Part shown: in pieces, positions 36,601 through 47,330 of the stretch
How positions within the stretch are numbered: the first letter of the stretch is position 1
How the letters are laid out: every line of letters begins with the position of its first letter
Assembly (NCBI RefSeq): GCF_020740795.1
Contig: NC_067285.1
Span: 14,872,001 to 14,936,000 of the forward strand
Direction: 5' to 3'
Length of the DNA stretch: 64,000 bases
Source: Apus apus
Lineage: Eukaryota > Chordata > Aves > Apodiformes > Apodidae
The notes under the pieces: model-generated
Seen by the model: the letters and a program-made list of their open reading frames with translations, nothing else
Database searches by the model: none
What the model was told of the DNA's origin: nothing
Position numbers and translations under genes: made by a program

Positions 36601-39600
36601 CCATGGAGGGAGCTGTGAGCTCCCCACAACTCACGTGGGTCACCTGGTGAAAAGGGGGTTTTGCAAATATTGTTCTACAAAATGAAGTCTGCAGAATTAT
36701 GCCAAATGGATCAAAAAACTTGGCTAGTGCTGCCTACAAGGTAATGCATGAAGTGTACAAGAGTACACCAATGAAATCTAAACTTTAATTATGAACACAA
36801 TATATATTTGGTTTAAAGATCGATATATTGCAATTTGGTTTGAAGATTAGACCAGCTTGCTTTTTAACCTGGCTGCAAAATAAACCATCCTGTACTTTAC
36901 TAAATCATGTCTCAAGCTCAGCTTGGCACTCTCCACTAACAGTCCAAAACTGTGAGCAGACTGGACATGTAGGAAGAAGCCCTCCACTTTTCCTCACACC
37001 TTCCACAGTGTCTACAGCCCTGCTGCAAACATACCTGCTACAATGGTCTTTGAACAGGCAGTTAAAAGCAAAGCAAACCCTTGGTATAACCTCCAGCATC
37101 CCTGGAGCAGCAGAAGCAGGACATCCATCTGTCCCATTTCCCATGTCTTCAGGAAACTAACTGGTCTGTTGTTAAAAAGCTCCTGAGAAAATGTTGTTTC
37201 ACGACACAGGCATCACTCAGGCAGTGCAGTACAGACAAAATGCAGGAAGAAAAGTCCTTGACTTGCTTAGTGTTCATCTTCTGTCTCCAGAAGAGTGAAA
37301 TAAATTGGTTAGTTCTGGCCATTTTCAAATTTTACCATAAAAGACGCATATCTAGCTCAAATTTTGCTTTCCATGTCTATTTTTTTTTTATTTTGGCTTG
37401 GTTTTTTTTTTTAATTGAGATTTTCACAGGGTGAAGTTGAAAAGTTCCTGGTGAAATTCAGGGTGGAGTTGTGCCTGGAGCACCCCAGATGACTTGGGCA
37501 ATGGTCTGTACCCTCCAAAGGCAACCTATGGCAGCTCAGCAGCCAACAAGTGGTACTGCATGAGCAGCAGATGAAAGCCCAGGGCAGGTGGAGTGCAGTG
37601 ATGCACAGGTATCTCAATATCCTCAGTTTAGGAATACAGATGTTACAAATCTCTTTCTTCCTGTAGCACCTGTGCTGCTCAAACCACAGATTTTGAGACC
37701 AGCAAAGATCCATACAGTCCATATGAACAGCACTGGCACATTTTTATCTGGGATTTCCTGGACTGCCTGATGTCCATGTGTGCAGCACAGCACAGGCTGA
37801 GCAAACCAGGCGCTTCCGTGAGGGCTCAGATCCCTGCACATGTGCTGCACAGATGGGCTGGGGCAGTAAATCTGCCATTTCCCTCCACACTGTCCTTTCT
37901 CTGTGAGCACCGACCAGCAGCACAGTGCATATGCAGCAAGTCCTCCCCCAGGAGCAGTGGGACAAGCTGAGCCTGTGCTTTATAGGCAACGTGGGCAACT
38001 ACTGTGGTGATGCCCTGTAATTCAGGTGGATGGCAGCCCCAGGGCATGCCCATGTGGGACCCCTGGCTGGACTTCCACTCACCAGAAACCTGGGCAAATG
38101 TAAAAATCCTCCAAATCTGCTGGGGCAGCATCTCTAGGTGGGAAAACTGAACACGTAAGAGACCTGTGAAGGAAAAGGAGCCTCAGGCAGTTTGTGATAC
38201 TGAGGATTAGACAAAGTGACTGAGCTTGGATAGATCCATCTCCTTACCCTTACAGCTACCCACGTGCCACCAGCCCATGCCAGCATTACTACTTGTGGGG
38301 CCCGTTTGAGCTAGAATTGAGGCTTCCGCTTGCTTTTAAATAAGCCCTGAGAAAAATGTAATTTAATACTGATCAGTCATCCAAACAGTTTGCAGCTCTG
38401 TCCAAGGAATGGTAATACTGGCATAACACGGGGCAGCACCTCATAGGTTGGGAATGAGCTGTGGCAGAGAGGAGCAGGAGGGCTGCAACATCACAAGATG
38501 GTACTGGCACCACAAGTCTATATTGTGAAACCATGGCTCAAATCTGACCTTTCCCTGAGCATCTCCCATAGCCACATCTCCCAGGACCATAATTTCCATT
38601 TGAGTGTGGGCATGTCTCTGAAATAGTTCTCCTGTCCTGGTTCAGTACTTGCCAGTCATGGAGCACCTACTGCAACCTTAAGCAAATTGCTCCCATGGTT
38701 AATTAGTCTCCAAGTATGTTATTTTTCATCTGAATGTGTCTGGCTTCAGCTTCCAGCCACTGGAGCTTCCTAGGCTTATTCCTGATATTTAAAGAGCTAC
38801 CTGCATTTGGAACGCTCTTTCCCATGCAGATAATTGCAGACTGTCATCCTTTAAATAAAAAAAAGTGATCCTGTCACAAAGGATGCAGCTGCAAGTTACT
38901 CTCACACGGGCTCCCAGGTCATTTAGCATTGTCTGACTCCTGGGTGCTGGACTTCACAAACGTGGGTTATTTTACCTGTTACTCCCTGGAGTACTACAAA
39001 AGCAAAGTGACCTCCGCCAAGCCCCAAATGTAGCAGCAACACTGGCCTGCCTGTGGTGCTGTGATGGATCCCTAGAGCTGGGTGGTAGATCTGTACCCTT
39101 TGAGCCAACAATGATGGGTAGAAACAGCTTTATCCTGTGTTCAAATAGGTTGGTGAGGGGGACTAAGGCACACGCTTCACTTCCTAATTTCTTCAGGTTC
39201 CTGAAGAACCATCAAATACCTGCAGCAGCAGAGACAGGTACTAGATCCAATTCATGCTACCTGCTGCAAAGACTTCAACCTGCAGCGCCAGATTTCAGAC
39301 AGGGGTTTTACTCCAGGGAGCTTAGCCTGGTGGAGACTACATACCAATCTGCTGCTACATTGCATTCTCTCTCCTCAGCATCACCTTTCTTCCACCAATC
39401 TGACCTACAGTAAGGCTGCACAAGCCTTTTTGCAAAAAAAGAGGGCTTTATGTCCCAGACTGCCCCACACAGCATTGGGAATCTGCACTCCAGGGACTCA
39501 GAAGGTTGCATTTGGACCGTGATGTTGTATTAACACTGATGCCTTCCCCCCCATTGATGTGTCTGGTCACTTTCTGCACACACACCTCTGGCAATACCAG

Positions 39601-42600
39601 GTCCACAATACCCTGTGACAATGAATTCTACAATGCCATTGCATATCACGTGAAAAAGCTTCCTCCTTCTTTCCAAAGCTTCCTTCCAAACTACTTTGTG
39701 GAAAAAAACACCCCATTCACAGGCTCAATAATACTCCCTCTGAGCTCTCTGTCTTCTGAGCTGAACAGACATAGCCTATTTAATCTCTTCTCACATGAAG
39801 ACACCACATACCTCCTCGGCTCCTCTCCCTGTAACCCTCCAGGTTCTACTACATCTTATCTGAGATGAAATTACTAAGGTTGTAGATAGCAATCAGGATG
39901 AAGGTACACTGTGTCCTTACACAGTGACATAATCTCATCTGTGTCTCCTCTTACCCATTTTTTTCTTTCTATACAGGTGTCCACGGTTTTGGCATTCCAG
40001 CCATCCAGATCAAGTTTCAGCAACAACAACAATCTTAACCCTTTTCTCCTGAAAGAGCAATAGCTAAATCCTTTGCTTAAATCTCAGATGCTTGACCCTG
40101 CTATATAACTAACCACAAAATGCTTCATCAGATCCTTCACACCCCATTTCAATGTATTTATGAATGGATTCACTCATAAGTTTGATGCTCCCAGAACCTA
40201 AGTTTATGTTGCAGTGACCTCTTCCTCCTTTTGTATCATTAGTTTAATGTTGCTCGTCTTGTGGCTTGATTTTTTGCACAGATTTCTTGCTCTGGAGCTA
40301 TTCAGTGTCCTGGCACAGCCTGTGCCACCAGCCTTGTGGTAATCACATAAGGGTGAAGCTTCTGGCTCTGCTGACTGAGACACCCACCTCTGCAGAATCT
40401 CTGAAGTGCCTTGGACCAAGTACAGCAAGGATGTACTTTTTGAAGGAAGTCAAACAGCCAAAACAGAGCTTCTAAAAATACAGTGCTTACAAGTCCCCCG
40501 TGTCAAACAGGGCAGAAGTTCTTGTCAGCAAGAGGCAGGACAAATAACTACTTTTCTCCCTGAAACCCACCCAGAGTCCTTCCCTCTGCCAGGTACTGTC
40601 TACTCCAGGTTCTCCTTGTTTTTCTTCCCTACTTGAAAGTAAACAAACCGCCTCTGTCCAAACACTGTCTTTGGCTACTACTCCACAACAAGTCAAAAAT
40701 AAAAAGCAATGCCTGGACTGACTGATGTGTCTGGACCTGCTCAGCCAGCCACAGCCCCTCTTTTTCCTCCTAACAGCACAGATACAAGGCATGGACAGTC
40801 ATCTTAAAAATACTACCAAAGACCCTTCCATTTTTTTGCACCTTGATTTTGCTGTGGCCTCTGGTTGTGTTGGCTGTGTGCAGCCTGTGCCATTTCAGGA
40901 GCTATAAGCTAACACCTTTACCACATAAGCACCTACAGGGGAAGCTGAGCTTGGGGTTGACTTGCGGATGCAGGGAGCAGGACTTAGGACTGGGACAGGT
41001 TTTAACCTGACCCCTTATCTGGGCTGCCCACAGATAATTGAGACATCATCTTCATGTCCCCTCATGACCCTACCATGTCCACAGCTGGCAGTGAGGAAGG
41101 GCATCATCACCACTGGCAAACGTGCTTCCTCACTTTTATGGGCTCATTTCAGGGCACTGTAGAACGACATCACCACCAAAAGGAGCTACAGTGACCCAGA
41201 TGGATGGTTAACTCTTCATGGGAACTACAAACCAGGAGTAGAAGGCAGTAAAATCGTAAAGGATGAGAAACTCCTGAGCCTTGTGAGGTGAGGATTGACA
41301 TGTGGGAGCTTCCTTGCCTGTGCTGCTGCCTGGCCAGAGGTGCATATGCACTGGTGACAGCAGCAGCAAGAAGGGGCCAAGGACCTGGAAAGAGGGCAGA
41401 CAGAAAGCCAAGGAGGCAGGAGGTCTGGTGGCTCTAAGAGCTGTAAGATGAGGACATAAGGAAAGGCTGTAGCTCCAGACAAGGAAAATTTTCACTTCTC
41501 TGGTGACTTCAGCAGCCTTAGGTCCTGAAGTGGCCACAGAGGTTCAACAATAGCCTGCCTAGTGTGGACAGAAGTGTCTGCCAGCCCTTATGCTCCTGCA
41601 GCTCCTGCCGTGGTGGAGTAACACCTCAGTGCTTGTGAGTGTCCAGTGGCAAGAACTAGTCTACACCAGCCGAGGAACAACAGGTAATGAGAGCCCTTAG
41701 CCACACCTGCCCAGATGTGCCAGCCTGTTTTGTATCAAACATTCTGAGCTTTAATACACGTTAGCATCTCCTTCCTAACAGCTTTCATTTGTGTTTCTTC
41801 TCTTCCAACACCAAATGTGGGATTCAGTCATGCATTAACTTTTGTGTTTGATTCCTGAGCTGCTGTTAAAATCTATGTTAATTCCTTAGAATCTCATCTT
41901 TTTTTTCCCCAAGCAAATTCTGAGCAGTTCTGGGACTCCTGTACCCACAGACACAGTAGGTAGCTAACGTGGTCTGCTCTGCAACAGCTCAGTCTGCATG
42001 AATGGTCTAATTAACACCTCATCAAACTCAACTGTTGGTTGTGTCTGGAGAAATTCCCTCTTGCACCTGTGCATTCACAAGACACCATTTCTAGCCTCCT
42101 GCACAGCAGGCCTCAGCCATGGGAGCAATGCTCCATCACTGCAACAGCCTGTCCTTACATCAGCAGTAGCAGTTCATGTCCAGACGCCAGGACTAGCCAG
42201 CCCAGAGTGACACTGATCTGCTCTGTGGCTTCCCTGAGCCACTACACCCTGCAAAGTGGTACAAGAGCTTGGGAAAAGTAACTTGGCAGTGAAAGAACAC
42301 ACAGACCATGCTGCTGTGTTTCAGGCAGGACTCTCCTGCCCTTCACCATACCCAACCTCCGTCATCAGAAAGGGCAGAGATTTCACCCAGCACAGCTCAG
42401 TGTCACCTGTCTCAGGACAGCCTTTGCAGTGGGACAGCATGCACACACCTCTACATGCTGCAGACCTTCAGGTGCCTGATCTGCTCTCATCAAGACTGTC
42501 TAGCAGCCCCAGAGAAAGGTGGTACCCCAGGAAGGGTTCAGTCCCACCCAGTCCTGGGTCATAATCTTCCACTTGGCATGCCTCTTCCTATCTGGTTGAC

Positions 42601-45600
42601 TTCTGCTGTTCTTAATGTTTGGTTTTTTTTAAATAAATGCATAACTTTGCAGATTTCACATCATCAGGACAAACTGCACACACTCTGGAGCCTTCATCCT
42701 ATTGCAAGAACTACCTAGAGCACTCATGGTGGTCTAGCAGGGCAGACAGCAGGCTTGTCATTGAGACCACCTTCCTAAATTCCTTCCCCTCTCTCCTGCT
42801 TGCTGACTGTGTGAAGCTCGTTCAGGATCCCCAGTGGCATGTCCTGGCTGTGACAGCCCCGGGCAGAAGCTGAGCCACACCCCACTGACCAGCCCTTCGA
42901 TGCTGCCGCAAGAGACAAAGCTCTTGGTGGCACTAACTGAGAGTCCTGAGGAGATCTCGGGGAGCTGCTGGGAATAAAGCTCATGCTGTCAAGCAGCTTA
43001 GGAACTGGGGTTTGTTTGTCCTTTTGCAACTCCATTTCCAAGTGCTGCAAACTAGCGTTTAGTCCTTTGTCTTTGTGTAATCAGACTTGTTCCTCCTCTT
43101 TACGCCTTGCCTGAAAACAATGGAGTCTTTATGTGGAAAGACAAGCAGCTCTTGTCCCACAGGACCCTGTGGGCTGTAAGGCCATGGGGGCACGTGCCGC
43201 TCAACATGAGCTGCAGACACCAGGGTTTGGAGTGCAGGACACAAAGCTTCTCCTTGGGAGAGAGAAATCACCGTGGGCACCTGTGGACTAGAGTCACCCT
43301 GCCAGGCAAGGATGGCAGCAGAGAAACAGCATGTAGCTTGGGGAGCAGGCATGCCTGGAACAGCTCTTTTGGACCCAGTTGGTGGTCTGGAGATCCCCAC
43401 CATCCTGTCCCCAGGGCTGCTCAAACCCTAGCTCTCACTTTCCTTCCCTTTCATTCGAGATGGTGTTTCTGGCACCCCCTCCATCCCCTGTACGCCACAG
43501 CCTGGCTCCCAGGTCGCTGTCAGTCAGAGCCAGCTCCATCGAGGCAGAGCTGCAGGACCACCCTGGCTGTGCGACTCAGCTCATCCGACCCCTCTTCCCT
43601 GGGACCCGGCTGCAGCGCACAAAGGGCAAACACAGCAGGAGGACTTCCCTTTCTCCAAGAGCTGCTTGGCTCTCATCCCCGTTGTTTTCTTTACTCAGCC
43701 TGCTCCTCCCGGTGCTAATAGGTTTCCTGCTGATCAAGGCTACTACAGCGTTCGGTGACCCCCGCGCACGCCGGGGCTGGGCCGAGCGCTGCGCCCCGCG
43801 GTGTGTGCGCAGGGGCGGATCCCCCGCCTCTGTCCGCGGGAGGGACGCGGGCGTCGCAGCTGGTCCCACCAGCTTTATGGTCTCTTTGTGCTGCTGCAGC
43901 AGGGCTGAGAATCTGGCCCTGGCTCCCTCCCTACCCCGTCAGGGACTGCATCAGTGTACTGTTTATTGTTTCTGCCAGATCATTCATGCAGATGTTAATG
44001 AATGCTAGACCCAGCTTTGCTCCCAGCAGAGTCCCTTCCACACCTCCCCCTGCCCAGCCCTCTGCACTGGAGTTTCTGTTTACAGTCCTGCAGGGAATTC
44101 CCCCTCTGCTGCAGAGCCTTTGAGCCGCGCAGTCCCAATTCCTGCTGCCAGCAGGCTCCCACACCTCCCTGATTCCTGTAGCTGTCCAATGTCACCTCCA
44201 GGTGTCTGCGTCCCTCACTGTCACCATTCCTTCTCCACCTCTGGCCTCCCCAGACTAGAGGCATGCCAATTCTCCTAGGAGGGAGCAGAAGGCTTGGCCA
44301 ATGAAGAAAGTTGCTGCAGGTTCTTCCTCTGCACAGATGGAGAAAGCACAGGGAGAAGAAGCCACTACAGGGGAAGAGCAAAGCAATTTGTCCAGGAGGA
44401 CTCTGGGACAAAATCTATGCTGGGAAGTGGTGCCAGGACCCAGAGGCATTCAGCAGCCTGCATCTGCACCCCTGTGTTATCTTTACATCACACCAAGGGG
44501 GGCACCTCAGTCTGCCTGTTACTGGGAAATGCTGGGAATATTTGGGAAAGTGTTAATCAGCCCAGCCCATAATCCCACCAAGGACCTCTGCAGAAGTTTA
44601 GCAGCACAGATAACCACGTCCACAAGCCCCTGGTGCTGGGGTGGCTGAACTGCACAGAGTCTCAGTGCCCTGGCAGCTGTTGGACATCAGGAAGCCAAAG
44701 AGCAAGTCTACCTGCTGCAAAGGGCATCAGTCTCAGGATGGGCTTCTTGATCACCTCTTCTTGATCAAAGCAACAGCACTTACCCTTCCAGGAGAGCAAT
44801 GACATTCTTTCTGGGCCTCCCAATGTTCGGCCCATAGAGGTTTGCTCTGGAATAAGTGCGGATAAGCTGCAGCAGGCTTCTCAGCTGGATGTAGTCCTTC
44901 CCCAGCTGGCTGCCGTTCACGGAGCGGCCGATCAGGGTCCGATAGTTATTGGGCTCTGGGAAAATAAAAATAGAAAAGCAAGGCTTGCCAGCTCTGCTCC
45001 TTCATCCGTGCTTCCGGAGAGAGACACACAGCTCACAGGCTGTCGCACAGCTTGAGCTCCACAGACCTGCCCGCCTGCTCTGAGGAGCAGCAGAAGGAGC
45101 CTCTGAGAAGTGGATGAGGGTCACTGCTGCTTTCCTGTGCCAGCATCTCCTCCCACACCTCTTTTGCTATGTGCTGGGTGAAGAACCTGCACCTTGGTGT
45201 CCTTGTAGGGTCCTCCACTTCCCCTGGCACTGCAGCCACCATCCCAGCCCATACAGCTGCTGGTCTGCCCACCCCAGGACAAGCTGTACTCAGCAGATGG
45301 GGCAGAAACATTTAATGTGGTTTGTACCACCTGATGGAAACATCCAGCTAAGGTGCTAGCAGATGCCAGTTCTGTCTTAGAGATGGTGCTGCCTCATAGC
45401 AGGAGCCTTTTAATTCCTCTGAAACTATATTATAATCTGACATGTCCTATGATCTATAATATCCTCTTCCAAAAGGGAGTACCTTCTGCCACACTAAGCA
45501 CCATTCCTGTGGCTCTCCTGTTCCCACACTCACCATTGCCCAGCTCCCAGGAGATGTTGTACTTCTTGCTGGCACTGTACTTCAGCAAGCTGAGAGCGTT

Positions 45601-45703
45601 GGAACTGTTCCAGGAGTTGTTGGGATTTCGGCGCAAAGCATTCAGTGCAAAGATCAGGTGAAGGCCAGAGCAGTCAGCAAAGTTATAGAGTTTGTCTAGA
45701 GAC
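9520..45703 (-). CDS. HPSE2: HPSE2 (heparanase-2), coding exons 4–12; 5' exons off window
   Basis: Heparanase-2 is a secreted, heparan-sulphate-binding relative of heparanase (GH79 fold) without hydrolase activity; human mutations cause urofacial syndrome (established). Exons in transcript order: 45534–45703, 44784–44955, 34832–34879, 27045–27138, 24350–24456, 23339–23453, 10886–11031, 9768–9914, 9520–9685. They join in phase into 388 codons including TAG, close to the matching part of the 592-residue human protein, and end NALACRYR. The proton-donor motif GNEPN is kept and split across exons 4/5. The heparanase nucleophile region (WLGE) reads WLEG, as in human HPSE2, so the product should be catalytically dead. 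Sequons Asn-Xaa-Ser are visible in exons 4 (NNS, NSS, NIS), 5 (NGS) and 8 (NLS). Exons 1–3 with signal peptide must lie right of 64000. Confidence 0.96.
9768..9914 (-). CDS. HPSE2: HPSE2 exon 11
   Basis: Encodes [20 protein letters not shown] onward to GKDGLHS. Acceptor TTTGCAG, donor AA|GTAAGT, in and out phase 2. Confidence 0.96.
9915..10885 (-). other. HPSE2 intron 10
   Basis: 971 bp. GC-rich stretch at 10480–10690. Two blocks with dense transcription-factor-like words (10315–10380 and 10503–10540) are described in the findings. No exon seen. Confidence 0.6.
10886..11031 (-). CDS. HPSE2: HPSE2 exon 10
   Basis: Encodes [15 protein letters not shown] to [10 protein letters not shown]. Acceptor CCCTCCAG, donor AA|GTAAGC. 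Phase 0 in, 2 out. Confidence 0.96.
13812..13890 (+). mobile_element. Old CR1 fragment (pol)
   Basis: Diverged match to the CR1 pol segment that encodes [14 protein letters not shown], here reading AGAGTTCGAAGGAGGACC and on. It is short and judged by eye, so the limits are approximate. Confidence 0.4.
15489..15735 (-). mobile_element. Old CR1-like LINE, C-terminal pol remnant
   Basis: The minus-strand frame still reads [20 protein letters not shown] and on to [10 protein letters not shown], the old-CR1 version of the segment just before the conserved RVxxHWNxLP block. That block itself has decayed. A 3'-end fossil common in sauropsid genomes. Confidence 0.6.
18552..18640 (-). mobile_element. 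CR1 3' end, truncated
   Basis: Reads AGAATCACAGAATCACTTAG then GGTTGGAAAAGACCT and GATCATTGAGCCCAACC. This is the reverse complement of the avian CR1 3' UTR with its octamer tail at the left end, so the element points left. Confidence 0.85.
20352..20385 (-). mobile_element. CR1 3'-end scrap
   Basis: GATCATAGAACCATTCAGG followed by CTGGAAA resembles the CR1 3' tail in reverse complement. Similarity stops after about 30 bp. Confidence 0.4.
21977..22122. repeat. 41 bp minisatellite, ~3.6 copies
   Basis: The unit beginning TGCTGTGCCAGGAGAGCTGG recurs at 21977, 22018, 22059 and (as TACTGTGCC) 22100, an exact 41 bp step with few differences between copies. The last copy is incomplete. The period is not a multiple of three, so it is not coding. 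Confidence 0.93.
23339..23453 (-). CDS. HPSE2: HPSE2 exon 9
   Basis: Encodes [20 protein letters not shown] and on to DQNFNPLP. Acceptor CGTCTCCAG, donor CCG|GTAGGT. Phase 2 in, 0 out. Confidence 0.96.
23454..24349 (-). other. HPSE2 intron 8
   Basis: 896 bp. Nothing recognised. Confidence 0.7.
24350..24456 (-). CDS. HPSE2: HPSE2 exon 8
   Basis: Encodes [15 protein letters not shown], then [11 protein letters not shown]. It carries the WLEG tetrapeptide (24412–24423) in place of the heparanase nucleophile motif WLGE. The donor is CT|GTGAGT. The acceptor is a tandem GTAGGTAG, so a start at 24452 is an alternative (see findings). Confidence 0.93.
24457..27044 (-). other. HPSE2 intron 7
   Basis: 2.6 kb. 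Nothing recognised; the part next to exon 7 (26.7–27.04 kb) is GC-rich. Confidence 0.65.
27045..27138 (-). CDS. HPSE2: HPSE2 exon 7
   Basis: Encodes [20 protein letters not shown] then [11 protein letters not shown], nearly identical to human. Acceptor CTTCTAG. The phase-correct donor AAA|GTGCGT is weak; a better-looking GTGAGT sits 4 nt further on (exon end 27041). Confidence 0.93.
27139..34831 (-). other. HPSE2 intron 6
   Basis: 7.7 kb. A (TTTTG)n tract lies near 32.73 kb. I recognise no exon or clear mobile element; open frames here lack splice context or composition. Confidence 0.6.
32724..32741. repeat. (TTTTG)n microsatellite
   Basis: Three to four tandem TTTTG units in HPSE2 intron 6. 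Confidence 0.8.
34832..34879 (-). CDS. HPSE2: HPSE2 exon 6 (48 nt)
   Basis: Encodes [15 protein letters not shown] plus split codons. Acceptor CCTAAAG, donor CA|GTAGGT, phase 2 in and 2 out. Identical in protein to the human segment, which makes this short exon secure. Confidence 0.95.
38660..38880 (-). mobile_element. Old CR1-like LINE 3' remnant
   Basis: On the + strand it reads TCTGGCTTCAGCTTCCAGCC after AATTGCTCCCATGGTTAATTA. This is the reverse complement of the pol segment for NGWKLKLDKF..RVINHWN found in sauropsid CR1 elements. It belongs to the same old family as the copy at 15.5 kb. Confidence 0.6.
39540..39890 (-). mobile_element. Old CR1-like LINE 3' remnant
   Basis: On the minus strand, AAGAGATTAAATAGGCTATG followed by CTGTTCAGCTCAGAAGA matches the [15 protein letters not shown] segment of CR1 pol. 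Further along, GTAGAATTCATTGTCACAGG fits the WNSLPxxIV segment. Diverged by small indels and substitutions. Confidence 0.55.
43745..43870. promoter_or_regulatory. Compact CpG-rich patch in HPSE2 intron 5
   Basis: About 125 bp with roughly twenty CpG dinucleotides in otherwise CpG-poor intron. Function unknown; an internal promoter or enhancer is possible. Confidence 0.35.
43945..44110 (-). mobile_element. Old CR1 RT fragment
   Basis: The minus-strand frame reads [20 protein letters not shown], corresponding to the CR1 reverse-transcriptase stretch LGPVLFNIFINDL just before the catalytic FADD box, which is lost here. Confidence 0.55.
44784..44955 (-). CDS. HPSE2: HPSE2 exon 5
   Basis: Encodes [20 protein letters not shown] and on through [18 protein letters not shown]. 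The first two bases complete the Glu of GNEPN. Acceptor TTTCCCAG, donor GG|GTAAGT. Contains an NGS sequon. Confidence 0.96.
44956..45533 (-). other. HPSE2 intron 4
   Basis: 578 bp. Nothing recognised. Confidence 0.7.
45534..45703 (-). CDS. HPSE2: HPSE2 exon 4
   Basis: Encodes [40 protein letters not shown] and [10 protein letters not shown]. Acceptor CCAGCCAG, donor G|GTGAGT. Three N-glycosylation sequons. Most upstream HPSE2 exon in the window. Confidence 0.96.
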
Positions 45704-46559
45704 CTGGCTGGGAAGAAACAAAAAAAAGTTTGTAATTCAAATGAAAGCTAGTTCCAGAGAGGTTCAAATGATCCTGCTGTCCATCAGACCTTGCCTTCTG
45801 TGTAGATGAGCCAGGGTCAAATGCCATCCCCACGACATCTGTAACCACAGAAATTCATCTGACCTTTGAAACTGGGATAGGATTCCAGGTGTGGGCTCAT
45901 CCCCTTCCAGCATGAAACTTGGATGCCCTCCACCACTCTGTCAGAGCTAGGGGCCATGTTACCAGAGACAAGTGACTTTATAACATCTCTTTTCATCTGC
46001 TCTTGGCAAGGAAAGTTCAGCCTTTCCTGTGCTTATCCTGCCTTGCATCTCTTTCAGAGCAGCTCCCTGCAGTGCTGGGAAGCAGAGGGGGAAATCTCTG
46101 CCCCAGGGCTGCCACCTCACAGCCACCTCTCCTGCATGCTGCCACAGCCTGCTGTCTGCTCTCACACCCCCTGTGCAGCAACGAAGCCCCAGCAGTAATC
46201 CAGCAGAGCCTCCAAGGCATGCACCATGCAGCCAGCTAACCTCTGTTCTGCACACAATGAGAGGGGCTTTGTGACACCCCTTGAGCTTGGGGACAGGAGG
46301 GCTCCCCACCTGGGGACAACCAGGCCATGCCCTGCTACCGGGCTGCCCAACCTGAAGGTGCTGGGGTCTTTGCAGGATTTGTGTCCTACCTACTGGCACC
46401 AAAGGTCCCCAGCTGGCATCTCCCCTGCTGTGCTGTGGCCTCGATGAGCAGTGGGGCACCAGCCAGCAGCGAAAGTAAAGACAAAAGAAAGAGCTAAACC
46501 CACTGTTCAGGGAGAAGTGACGTTACCACAGGGCACTGCCGAGACAGCCAAAACACTTA

Positions 46560-47330
46560 ATGCTTTTTTTTTTTTTTTTGCTTCAGTCTTCCCTAAAAAC
46601 TCAAAAGCAATCAAATGTCTGATGAAGCTAATGCCAGCATTTGCAGAATATGAACTCATGTGACAGTGAGAGGAGATTTGGTTAGAGAGTGATGAGATAA
46701 CTGTGGTGTTTTCAATCATGCCTGCCTGCTGAACTGCATCCCAGGACACTCGGCAAGCTTCCTGAAGCAGCCTCAGAGATGCAACCACTTAACTGTGAGG
46801 AGCCACCAGGGACGGGGAGGTTCCAGGGGGCTGAAGAGGGCAGACTGAGGGCTCCACTTGCAGAAGAGGGGAAGGAGGTGCTGGGGAATTACAGAGTAGG
46901 CAGACTGGCCTCAGGTCCTAGAAAAATACTTGGACAAATAATCAAGCTGCTTGTCAGCACTTACAAAATATAAGGAGATGATCAACAGCCACAGGAATGT
47001 GTCAAGAACAAATCACACTAAAGCAACCTACTGACAGGAGAGCAGGGCTTGTGGGCAGCAAAGCAGCCCTTTAGGTCTTATACCTGGATGGTTTCTAAGG
47101 CTTTTGACATGATTGTACATGATGGTCTCTCTGGCAAGTGAGGTAACCCTGATTTAAACTGAACATCAATGAGAAATACACACACCAAGAGCAGCTACCA
47201 GCCATTTGCTGTTAAATGGAAGAGTGAAGGCAACCTGCTCTGGGTCTCTTTACACATTTCCATCAAAGAAGGGGATAAAGGAGCAGAGGATACATACATC
47301 AGACTTGCTATAGCACTGACGTGATACCGT
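46560..47330 (+). mobile_element. Old CR1-like LINE pol fossil
   Basis: Starts with a T tract plus GCTTCAGTCTTCCCTAAAAA. It continues with GGGGAATTACAGAGTAGGCA, AAATACTTGGACAAATAATC, GTCAAGAACAAATCACAC and AAGGCTTTTGACATGATTGT. These are, in order, the pol segments for GNYRPVSLTS..GKILEQII, the VKNKSC box and the FSKAFDTV box of sauropsid CR1. It is full of stops and small indels. Confidence 0.6.
46564..46579. repeat. Poly-T tract
   Basis: Sixteen T residues at the left end of the old CR1 fossil. Confidence 0.9.

Larger units (their letters stand above)
34880..44783 (-). other. HPSE2 intron 5
   Basis: 9.9 kb. It holds three old CR1 remnants (38.7, 39.6 and 44.0 kb), poly-T tracts near 37.38 and 37.40 kb, and a compact CpG-rich patch at 43745–43870. 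Nothing else is recognised. Confidence 0.65.
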
